Shown here piece after piece: positions 1-5,693 of a stretch of DNA of 64,000 nucleotides. Origin of the DNA: an uncultured Collinsella sp. (lineage in GTDB: Bacteria > Actinomycetota > Coriobacteriia > Coriobacteriales > Coriobacteriaceae); NCBI GenBank assembly GCA_900752215.1, contig CAADUO010000042.1, positions 1 through 64,000 of the forward strand, written 5' to 3'. The notes beneath the pieces are model-generated. The model was not told the origin of the DNA and did no database searches. It worked only from the letters and a program-made list of their open reading frames with translations. The stretch's first letter is position 1. The number at the start of each line of letters is the position of its first letter. A program made the translations under genes and the position numbers.

Positions 1-357
1 AAACAAATCCAAGTTAGACCATTTCAAATGGTTCGATGTCTGCCCGGATGCGACACAGCTTGTGTGTCCATCCTCGCAGTATCCGGTTCTCAAGGTGCAC
101 GCTTTGCGGCTCATCCGGTCCGACCGGGCCGCGCGGCAAGGAGATATATTGCCAGACCGCGAAGCGATGTGGGACGTCAATTCCACTCTTCACAATTCCT
201 ACACAATATATCACTTCCTATATAAGTAATAGAAAGGCTGGTGCAGCAATACTGCACGTATCAGATGATGACCCTTCGGTTAAGAGATATATAAAGATCG
301 GTCACCTGTAAGTGTCTATCTACCCGCGCTTTTGCTATATAAACCAGCGCCTTAGAT
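1..357. other. Gene-free left edge, possible rRNA-operon spacer
   Basis: I see no convincing gene here. Read on the minus strand, positions 97-72 give CACCTTGAGAACCGGATAC followed by TGCGAGG, which resembles the TTTGAGAAC boxA-type element in actinobacterial rRNA leaders and spacers. A stem with arms near 46-57 and 63-73 (GGATG, GACACA) lies just beyond it. This would fit an rRNA gene running leftwards outside the window. There is also a short perfect hairpin GTGCAG-CAATA-CTGCAC at 241-257, and an AT-rich patch at 195-230. The rRNA reading is an inference from one short motif. Confidence 0.25.
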
Positions 358-393
358 AAAAAGAGGGAGCGCCGCGCACAGCGCGACACTCCC
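358..393 (-). terminator. Terminator of the infC-rpmI-rplT operon
   Basis: On the minus strand, 13 paired bases (GGGAG, then TGTCGCGC against GCGCGGCG, closing with CTCCC) surround a TGT loop and are followed by TCTTTTT. It lies 22 bases beyond the rplT stop codon, as expected for a Rho-independent terminator. Confidence 0.9.
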
Positions 394-414
394 CTAGCGA
401 TTCAAGAGAATCTA

Positions 415-774
415 TTAGGCCTCGAGAGCCTTCTTGGCGATGGTAGCCAGTTCGTTGAAGGACTCGATGTCCTCGTAAGCCATCTGAGCCAGGACCTTAC
501 GGTCGAGCTCGATGCCGGCAACCTTCAGGCCGTGCATGAACTGAGAGTAAGAGATGTCGTTCAGGCGAGCAGCAGCGTTGATACGGGTGATCCAGAGAGA
601 ACGGATCTCGCGCTTCTTGTTGCGGCGATCACGATACTGATACTGCAGGGAGTGCTGGACCTGCTCTTTAGCATGCTTGTAAGTACGCGAAGCGGCACCG
701 TAGTAACCCTTCGCACGGTGCATAACGGTACGGCGCTTCTTCTTGGCGGCAACAGCGCGCTTAATACGTGCCAT
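415..774 (-). CDS. rplT: 50S ribosomal protein L20
   Basis: This 119-residue basic protein is ribosomal protein L20, which binds 23S rRNA early in large-subunit assembly. The start MARIKRAVAAKKKRR and the internal RDRRNKKREIRSLWITRINAA segment of the family (split here as RDRRNKKREIRS and LWITRINAA) are intact and the length is normal. It is the last gene of a three-gene operon with infC and rpmI, the widespread bacterial order. An AGGAG ribosome site precedes the ATG. In several bacteria L20 represses its own operon by binding the mRNA leader, and a structured leader is present upstream of infC here. Confidence 0.98.
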   Translation of the reverse strand: MARIKRAVAAKKKRRTVMHRAKGYYGAASRTYKHAKEQVQHSLQYQYRDRRNKKREIRSLWITRINAAARLNDISYSQFMHGLKVAGIELDRKVLAQMAYEDIESFNELATIAKKALEA

Positions 775-820
775 GTTCTATCAACTCCTAGACGGTAAAA
801 CGAAAAACGGGAACGCGAAC

Positions 821-1012
821 TTAGGCGAGACGCGACTTGATGACCTTGCGGTCGGCAGCGGCGATCTCGGTCTCCTGACGGAAGCCACGCTTACGCTTGG
901 TGGACTTCTTGCTCAGGATGTGGCTCTTGAAAGCCTTGGCGCGCATAAGCTTGCCGGTACCAGTCTTGCGGAAACGCTTCTTGGTGCCGCTGTGGGACTT
1001 CATCTTAGGCAT
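821..1012 (-). CDS. rpmI: 50S ribosomal protein L35
   Basis: This 63-residue, very basic protein is ribosomal protein L35 of the large subunit. The family signature [20 protein letters not shown] at the N-terminus and [15 protein letters not shown] in the middle are present, and the length matches the family. AAGGAG lies eight bases before the ATG. It sits between infC and rplT on the same strand with short gaps, so it is almost certainly co-transcribed with both. Confidence 0.98.
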   Translation of the reverse strand: MPKMKSHSGTKKRFRKTGTGKLMRAKAFKSHILSKKSTKRKRGFRQETEIAAADRKVIKSRLA

Positions 1013-1044
1013 GAAATACTCCTTAATCGGTTACAGAACACTAG

Positions 1045-1599
1045 TTACTTGGTATCGCTTGCCGCTTTATCTTCATCGAAGGCGCCCTTAATCGGGGCGA
1101 GCAGCATAAGCATGTTACGGCCTTCCATCTTAGGCTTGGACTCGACCGTAGCGTAAGGCTTGAGATCCTCGGCGAGACGCTCGAGAACGTTAAGACCCTG
1201 CTCCGGGTGAGCCATCTCACGGCCGCGGAACATGATGGTGATCTTAACGCGTGCGCCCTTCTTGAGGAAACGCAGAACGTGGCCCTTCTTGGTCTCGTAA
1301 TCGCCAACGTCGATCTTGGGTCGGAACTTCATTTCCTTAACCTCGACCTTGGACTGGTTCTTACGAGCGGCCTTGGCCTTCATGGCCTGCTGGTACTTGA
1401 ACTTACCGTAGTCCATGACCTTGCAGACCGGCGGCTCCGCGTTGGGAGCGATCTCGACCAGGTCGAGACCCTGATCGTCGGCGACGCGCTGGGCATCGCG
1501 GATGGCGAACAGGCCGAGCTGAGAGCCATCGACGCCAATCAAACGGCACGAAGATGCAGTGATCTCGTCGTTGATGCGGGTGTCATCAGACTTAGCTAT
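1045..1599 (-). CDS. infC: Translation initiation factor IF-3, probable AUA start
   Basis: IF-3 binds the 30S subunit, prevents premature 50S joining and checks the start codon and initiator tRNA. The N-domain begins INDEI, followed by LGLFAIRDAQRVADDQGLDLVEI, and the C-domain carries the family pattern around KFRPKIDVGDYETKK and GRE. I place the start at ATA (1599-1597), not at the in-frame ATG at 1614. A perfect GGAGG at 1612-1608 sits eight bases before the ATA, but overlaps the ATG, which has only a T-run upstream. Non-canonical infC starts (AUU in Escherichia coli) are known and let IF-3 limit its own synthesis. The product has 184 residues. First gene of the infC-rpmI-rplT operon. Confidence 0.9.
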   Translation of the reverse strand: MAKSDDTRINDEITASSCRLIGVDGSQLGLFAIRDAQRVADDQGLDLVEIAPNAEPPVCKVMDYGKFKYQQAMKAKAARKNQSKVEVKEMKFRPKIDVGDYETKKGHVLRFLKKGARVKITIMFRGREMAHPEQGLNVLERLAEDLKPYATVESKPKMEGRNMLMLLAPIKGAFDEDKAASDTK

Positions 1600-1612
1600 T
1601 TTCCCTACCTCC
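1600..1612 (-). promoter_or_regulatory. Ribosome binding site that decides the infC start
   Basis: GGAGG occupies 1612-1608 on the minus strand and is followed by eight bases before ATA at 1599-1597. The upstream ATG at 1614-1612 shares its G with this site and has no other purine-rich tract before it, so ribosomes positioned here should start at the ATA. Confidence 0.7.
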
Positions 1613-1618
1613 ATTCAT

Positions 1619-1748
1619 AAAAAAATAACCCGGCGCTTCTTTGCAACCAGGTCGTACACATAGACATCCTCGGTATGAGGAAGGGAATCTAGGTTGTATG
1701 ACCAGTCAGCTGCTCATTGGCGCCAAAAGGTGGGAACCCTCGGGTTCC
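1619..1748 (-). promoter_or_regulatory. Structured infC leader, candidate L20-type attenuator
   Basis: On the minus strand a perfect hairpin GGAACCC-GA-GGGTTCC occupies 1748-1733. Further down, CCGGGTT at 1633-1627 is followed by a run of seven T at 1625-1619, just before infC. The AACCCG of the first hairpin (1746-1741) could pair instead with CGGGTT next to the T-run, giving a terminator-like alternative. Firmicute infC operons are controlled by L20 binding a leader with alternative folds. Whether this leader works the same way is inference. Confidence 0.35.
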
Positions 1749-1781
1749 TCTTTAGGGCATTGCGGAAACAACGCCTTGCGA

Positions 1782-1787
1782 ATAATA
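1782..1787 (-). promoter_or_regulatory. Candidate -10 of the infC operon
   Basis: TATTAT on the minus strand lies about 35 bases upstream of the leader hairpin and would give a leader near 175 bases. The -35 region is weak (TGTGAT at 16 bases). Offered as a candidate only. Confidence 0.3.
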
Positions 1788-1816
1788 ACACGTACAGCGC
1801 GTTATCACATTACGTA

Positions 1817-1884
1817 CACGAAAAAGGGGGCCGCAACCCCCTTGAAGCGCAGGTGCATGTATGGTGCCCGAGGCGAGACTCGAA
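1817..1884 (-). repeat. Duplicated tRNA-Leu 3' end plus terminator
   Basis: This stretch repeats the downstream end of the tRNA-Leu gene. Positions 1854-1884 are identical over 31 bases to 2038-2068, which hold the CCA end, the acceptor strand and most of the T arm. The adjoining terminator at 1821-1843 (minus, GGGGG-TTGCGG-CCCCC-TTTTT) matches the tRNA terminator at 2004-2026 except in the loop. The rest of a tRNA is absent, so this is a remnant and not a gene. Such 3'-end copies are typical of tRNA attachment sites, but no integrase is nearby. Confidence 0.75.
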
Positions 1885-1999
1885 GGGACTTCGCTTCGCG
1901 AAGCCCCGGGCTTCGGGCGCATGGCGCCCTCGCCACGCTCCGCTACAAACAGGCCACAGGCCTGTTTGCTTAACGCTCCGCGCGCTCACGCGAGTTCGG
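1885..1999. repeat. Hairpin-rich segment between the two tRNA ends
   Basis: Several perfect short inverted repeats follow one another: CTTCGCGAAG, GAAGCCC-C-GGGCTTC, GGGCGC-ATG-GCGCCC, and AAACAGGCC-ACA-GGCCTGTTT at 1947-1967. No open frame looks coding. The segment replaces the missing body of the duplicated tRNA and could be a small palindromic insertion. Confidence 0.5.
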
Positions 2000-2003
2000 C
2001 ACG

Positions 2004-2026
2004 AAAAAGGGGGCCTTGACCCCCTT
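2004..2026 (-). terminator. Terminator of tRNA-Leu
   Basis: On the minus strand, AAGGGGG-TCAAGG-CCCCCTT runs into a T tract (TTTTT). It starts 20 bases after the tRNA CCA end. Confidence 0.85.
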
Positions 2027-2045
2027 GAACGCTCACTTGCATGTA

Positions 2046-2132
2046 TGGTGCCCGAGGCGAGACTCGAACTCGCACGTTGTTGCCAACGGTGGATTTTGAG
2101 TCCACTGCGTCTGCCAATTCCGCCACTCGGGC
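2046..2132 (-). tRNA. tRNA-Leu (anticodon CAA)
   Basis: On the minus strand the sequence folds into a class II tRNA of 87 bases. The acceptor stem GCCCGAG pairs with CTCGGGC, the D loop has GGCAGAC, the anticodon stem GTGGA/TCCAC carries the loop CTCAAAA with anticodon CAA, a long variable arm reads CGTTGGCAACAACG, and the T arm contains GTTCGAGTC. CCA is encoded. The long variable arm and CAA anticodon identify leucine, reading UUG codons. Confidence 0.95.
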
Positions 2133-2171
2133 ACGCAATGCGTGAGTTAGTTTATCACAGCTTTCTACCGA

Positions 2172-3605
2172 TTAGTCCGAAAATGGAACTTCGAGCATTT
2201 CGATGAGTTCGACCGTGCGTAGCATCTCGCGCTGACGGCATCCGCGACCGTCGACCGAAGCCTCACCCATCTGGTTATCGTAAGGGTCCTCGCGCATGCC
2301 GTCGAAAGAGGGCTCAAACTCTGCCTGGAATCGATTGTTGGCCACCATACGCCACGGGTCGAGATTGCCAAAGTAGTGACGGCGGCGCCACTCCTCCCCC
2401 ATCCTGCGAGCAGAAGATCCAAATGACACGTCGGCGTTGAGCCAACCGGTCTGCGGCGTATAGAACTCTGCCCAGTCGTGCGACCCCACCGAATCGGGCG
2501 CAACATACAGGCCGCTCTGCCAACGGGCAGGCACGCCCGCGATACGGCACATGGTGATAAACGTGAGCGCCATAACGCCGCAATCGCCGCGGAGCGAATG
2601 CGCACAGTCATCGGCAATAGATCCCAAAAGCAAGTACGGCGGCTGATAGCGATAGTCAATATACTGCGTCAGGTAATCATAGATAGCACGGGCGCGATCG
2701 AGCGGATCCTCGAGTCCGTCAACAACACCGGCCGTCAGCTGCTGCAGATACGGTGTGAATGCAATGTGCGGACGGTCCTCGGAAATATCCTCGGGCAGAG
2801 GCGCGTCCATACGCGGATGAACCGGAAGTGTGCCACCGTAGACATCACAATAAGCAGCACCGATGTGATAACGATAGGTCACCGAGAATGAGCGTTCACT
2901 CGAAGAAGACCACGAGGCGGTACGCGCCGAAGCGTTCGCGGGAGCAACAGCACCCTCCGGCGTCATGTCGAGAATCTCGACCCGAGACTGCTGGTGGCAG
3001 GTGGCGGCAACGGGAAGCCAAGCGCGAACGGTCTCCCCCTCTAGAGCGCCGGGGACAGACACAGATGCTTTAAGCGTAATGACGCGAGCCAATCCGTTTT
3101 GCGACTCCATCTCCTTGAGCATTTCGTTGCGCAGTGCAATTCCGTCCGTAGGATCGGGACGCATGCCGGGAACCTCTTTGGGATATACGCGAAGCGAATC
3201 GAGGAAGTTGTCGAGAACGAACAGCTCGCCGTCGATAAAGCGCCAGTCAATACGCTTACGGTCAATCAGATCGTTAAACTGCTCCTCGGTAAACTCAGGC
3301 CACTCCTCGCGAATCATCGCAATAGCTCGATCGCGCGACACCGAAAAATGAAGCGGCGTCTCAAGCATGCGATACCGCTCGGCACGAACGCAGGCGGCAA
3401 GCGAGGGATCGGGATTTTGGGCAAGTAGGCGGTCGCAAGCCTCAATAGCCTGCGAAAGATACCCCGCGTCCTTTAAACGCAGAATCTCGGGTGGCAAGCC
3501 AACATCTAGAAAACGGAAGTCATCATTGCAAACATCAACAGAGCAACCAACAGGACCCTCGTCAATAACCTTCCCATCCGAAGGCAGCACATTAATAACA
3601 GCCAT
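2172..3605 (-). CDS. Transglutaminase-like (papain-fold) protein
   Basis: The C-terminal half carries a transglutaminase-like core. The catalytic Cys lies in GDCGVMALTFITMCRIAG, the His in SHDWAEFY and the Asp in WLNADVSF, in the usual order and followed by the usual spacing. Upstream is a segment rich in beta strands (VPGALEGETVRAWLPVA) seen in many such proteins. Members act as proteases, peptidases or crosslinkers, and the substrate here is unknown. No signal peptide is visible. I prefer ATG 3605 (GGAG six bases upstream, 477 residues) over the ATG at 3641, because that one falls inside a TACAAT promoter element. It stands alone between the tRNA and fba. Confidence 0.8.
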   Translation of the reverse strand: MAVINVLPSDGKVIDEGPVGCSVDVCNDDFRFLDVGLPPEILRLKDAGYLSQAIEACDRLLAQNPDPSLAACVRAERYRMLETPLHFSVSRDRAIAMIREEWPEFTEEQFNDLIDRKRIDWRFIDGELFVLDNFLDSLRVYPKEVPGMRPDPTDGIALRNEMLKEMESQNGLARVITLKASVSVPGALEGETVRAWLPVAATCHQQSRVEILDMTPEGAVAPANASARTASWSSSSERSFSVTYRYHIGAAYCDVYGGTLPVHPRMDAPLPEDISEDRPHIAFTPYLQQLTAGVVDGLEDPLDRARAIYDYLTQYIDYRYQPPYLLLGSIADDCAHSLRGDCGVMALTFITMCRIAGVPARWQSGLYVAPDSVGSHDWAEFYTPQTGWLNADVSFGSSARRMGEEWRRRHYFGNLDPWRMVANNRFQAEFEPSFDGMREDPYDNQMGEASVDGRGCRQREMLRTVELIEMLEVPFSD

Positions 3606-3639
3606 ACCAAACTCCAAGTCATCAGAACTCTTGAAGTCC

Positions 3640-3645
3640 ATTGTA
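3640..3645 (-). promoter_or_regulatory. Promoter -10 of the transglutaminase gene
   Basis: TACAAT on the minus strand, with TTGGGG 18 bases upstream as a weak -35. Transcription would start near 3633, leaving a short leader before the ATG at 3605. Confidence 0.45.
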
Positions 3646-3745
3646 GCGAGATAAAAAAGAAAGCCCCAACAAGGGAGCCATCAACACCGCCGAGCGGTAG
3701 TCAAAAAATGAATTCAGCCCAGTAACCCTGTAGCGAGTTAACGAA

Positions 3746-3838
3746 GGAGGCCCCGTTCACCCGAAGCTTTTCCCATTGCGCGACTTCTGGCAAAGCCAGG
3801 TGAGCGCAAGGGAAAAGCGTAGGGCGAACGGGGCCTCC
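3746..3838. repeat. 93-bp compound palindrome downstream of fba
   Basis: Both ends match as inverted arms: GGAGGCCCCGTTC at 3746-3758 and GAACGGGGCCTCC at 3826-3838. Inside these are nested matches GCTTTTCCC/GGGAAAAGC and TTGCGC/GCGCAA, with a CTGGC-AAA-GCCAG hairpin at the tip. RNA from either strand would fold into one long rod. No T tract follows, so it is not a typical terminator. It lies in the 3' region of fba. Confidence 0.85.
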
Positions 3839-3860
3839 GACGGGAAAGTTAAACCGCTAC

Positions 3861-4727
3861 TTACGCCTTGTTGACGGAGCCAAACTCCTCCATGAGCTCC
3901 TTGGTGCGGGCAACGATGTTGTCGCGACCAGGCTTGAGGAGCTTGCGGGGGTCAAAGCCCTTGCCCTGCTGATCCTTGCCAGCCTCGATGTACTCGCGGA
4001 CGCCCTTGGCGAAGACGAGCTGCAGGTCGGTGTTGACGTTGATCTTGGAGATACCCAGGGAGATGGCCTTCTTGATCTGATCCTCGGGGATGCCGGTGCC
4101 ACCGTGCAGAACGAGGGGCAGGTCGCCGGTCTCGGCCTTGATCTCGCCCAGACGCTCGAAGGAAAGGCCAGCCCAGTCGGCGGGATACACGCCGTGGATG
4201 TTGCCGATACCGCAGGCGAGGAAGTCGACGCCCAGGTCAGCAATCTGCTTGCACTCAGCGGGGTCAGCGAGCTCGCCGTTGGAGGTCACGCCGTCCTCGG
4301 TGCCGCCGATGCCGCCGACCTCGGCCTCGATGGACATGCCCTTGGAGTGGGCAAGCTCAACGAGCTCCTTGGTGCGGTCGAGGTTAAGCTGGAAGGTCTC
4401 CTCGTGAGAGCCGTCATACATGATGGACGTGAAGCCGGCCTCGATGCACTTGAAGCAGTCCTCGTAAGAACCGTGATCGAGGTGAAGGGCGACGGGAACG
4501 GTAACGCCCGTAGCCTCGACGGCAGCCTTGACCATGTCGGCGCAGACCTTGAAACCGCCCATCCACTTAGCGGCACCAGCGGTGCACTGAAGGATCAGCG
4601 GAGACTTGGCCTCCTCGGCGGCCTGGAGAATAGCCAAGGTCCACTCGAGGTTGTTGGTGTTGAAGGCACCGAGAGCGTACTTGCCGGCCTCGGCCTTCTT
4701 GAGCATGTCTGCTGCGTTGACGAGCAT
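3861..4727 (-). CDS. fba: Class II fructose-bisphosphate aldolase
   Basis: This 288-residue enzyme cleaves fructose 1,6-bisphosphate to glyceraldehyde 3-phosphate and dihydroxyacetone phosphate in glycolysis, using zinc. The metal and substrate motifs are present: HLDHGSYEDC (zinc His region), YDGSHE, EAEVGGIGG, the GIGNIHGVY loop, LHGGTGIP and INVNTDLQ near the C-terminus. The frame is open well upstream, but MLVNAADMLKKAEAG at 4727 is the family N-terminus and has AGGAGG eight bases before it. It is a single-gene unit with its own promoter. The ketose family also includes tagatose-bisphosphate aldolases, which motifs alone do not exclude. Confidence 0.93.
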   Translation of the reverse strand: MLVNAADMLKKAEAGKYALGAFNTNNLEWTLAILQAAEEAKSPLILQCTAGAAKWMGGFKVCADMVKAAVEATGVTVPVALHLDHGSYEDCFKCIEAGFTSIMYDGSHEETFQLNLDRTKELVELAHSKGMSIEAEVGGIGGTEDGVTSNGELADPAECKQIADLGVDFLACGIGNIHGVYPADWAGLSFERLGEIKAETGDLPLVLHGGTGIPEDQIKKAISLGISKINVNTDLQLVFAKGVREYIEAGKDQQGKGFDPRKLLKPGRDNIVARTKELMEEFGSVNKA

Positions 4728-4767
4728 AAAAGAAACCTCCTGTAAGGTTGCTCCGATAACGCCTGAG

Positions 4768-4776
4768 ATTTTACCA
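4768..4776 (-). promoter_or_regulatory. Extended -10 promoter of fba
   Basis: TGGTAAAAT on the minus strand is an extended -10 (TG-N-TAAAAT) with a weak -35 (TTTATG, 16 bases upstream). The start would be near 4761, about 35 bases before the fba ATG. Confidence 0.45.
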
Positions 4777-4921
4777 CGACATACCCGAGCATAAACGTTC
4801 GTTTGTTCACGAATACCATCCGATTGGACAAATTTTGACCGTTTGCCCCACAGAATCGACCCACTGGGGAAAATAGCTTGACGATTGAGCGGTCTTCGTG
4901 GTTCGAAAGACGGCTTCGAGC

Positions 4922-5605
4922 CTACATCTGCATAAACGGATTCTGCATAAGTTCGCGCGCCATCGTGGTCGAATCGCCATGGCCCGTCAAGCAAACGGTA
5001 TCGGGCGGAAGCGTCTTGGCAAGTTTGGAGAGCGAGCGCATAATCGCCGCCTCGTCACCGCCGGAAAGATCGGTACGACCGTGGCTGCCCGGGAAAAGCG
5101 TGTCGCCCACAAAGGCGATGTTCCCCTGCTCGGTCGCGGCGAACAGGACGATGCCGCCCGGCGTATGCCCCGGCGTCTCGATCACCTGCAGGCAGACGTC
5201 GCCCACCTCGATTGTATCGCCCTCGGCAAGCAAACGCGTCGGCTCACCCGGATCGGGCGTCTCGATACCCCACATGGTGCGCTGCTCCTCGATATTTGCG
5301 CGAGGTACCGTCACGTCCTTAGCGCACAACTCATATAGCGCGCCGTCGCCAACGACAGCTCGAACCCCGGCAACCCCGCCAACATGGTCGGCATGACCGT
5401 GCGTGCAGACAGAGCCGAGTACGCGCACCTCAGGATGCGCGGTGCGGATATGCTCCACAAGACGCTCGCCCTCCCACGCCGGATCGACGATTAAGCACTC
5501 GTCATTCGAAATCACGGCGTAGCTGTTGGTCTGAATCGGGCCGTTGACGAGCGCCTCAATCGAAGCCGCGCCTCGGGGTGTCAGGTCCAAAGTCATATCG
5601 TCCAT
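4922..5605 (-). CDS. MBL-fold metallo-hydrolase (glyoxalase II-like)
   Basis: A 227-residue metallo-beta-lactamase-fold hydrolase. Metal-binding motifs are visible in order: THGHADHVGG (HxHxDH), ETPGHTPGG, FVGDTLFPGSHGRTD and LTGHG. Small single-domain members like this are annotated as hydroxyacylglutathione hydrolase-like, but true substrates vary and anaerobic Gram-positives often lack glutathione, so the substrate is open. AGGAGG lies eight bases before the ATG at 5605 and only two before the ATG at 5611, which decides the start. It follows relA after a hairpin. The order recJ-relA-hydrolase is common in Gram-positive bacteria. Confidence 0.85.
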   Translation of the reverse strand: MDDMTLDLTPRGAASIEALVNGPIQTNSYAVISNDECLIVDPAWEGERLVEHIRTAHPEVRVLGSVCTHGHADHVGGVAGVRAVVGDGALYELCAKDVTVPRANIEEQRTMWGIETPDPGEPTRLLAEGDTIEVGDVCLQVIETPGHTPGGIVLFAATEQGNIAFVGDTLFPGSHGRTDLSGGDEAAIMRSLSKLAKTLPPDTVCLTGHGDSTTMARELMQNPFMQM

Positions 5606-5622
5606 GCGCATACCCTCCTTCT

Positions 5623-5659
5623 AAAATACGTTCGAGGCACCAAACGATGCCTCGAACGT
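5623..5659 (-). terminator. Hairpin after relA
   Basis: A perfect 12-bp stem, ACGTTCGAGGCA with TGCCTCGAACGT, and an eight-base loop, followed on the minus strand by ATTTT. It lies between the relA stop and the MBL gene ribosome site and is likely a partial terminator or attenuator. Confidence 0.6.
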
Positions 5660-5693
5660 AACCAATATCTATGATGCTGAGAGGCTCTCGCAC

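Noticed and set aside
36..311. Plus-strand frames at the left edge
   Set aside because: No ribosome site, no recognisable composition, and the sequence looks like a structured non-coding spacer.
2038..2068. Active integrative element at tRNA-Leu
   Set aside because: The duplicated 3' end is present, but no integrase or other mobile gene lies in the window, so only a scar is claimed.
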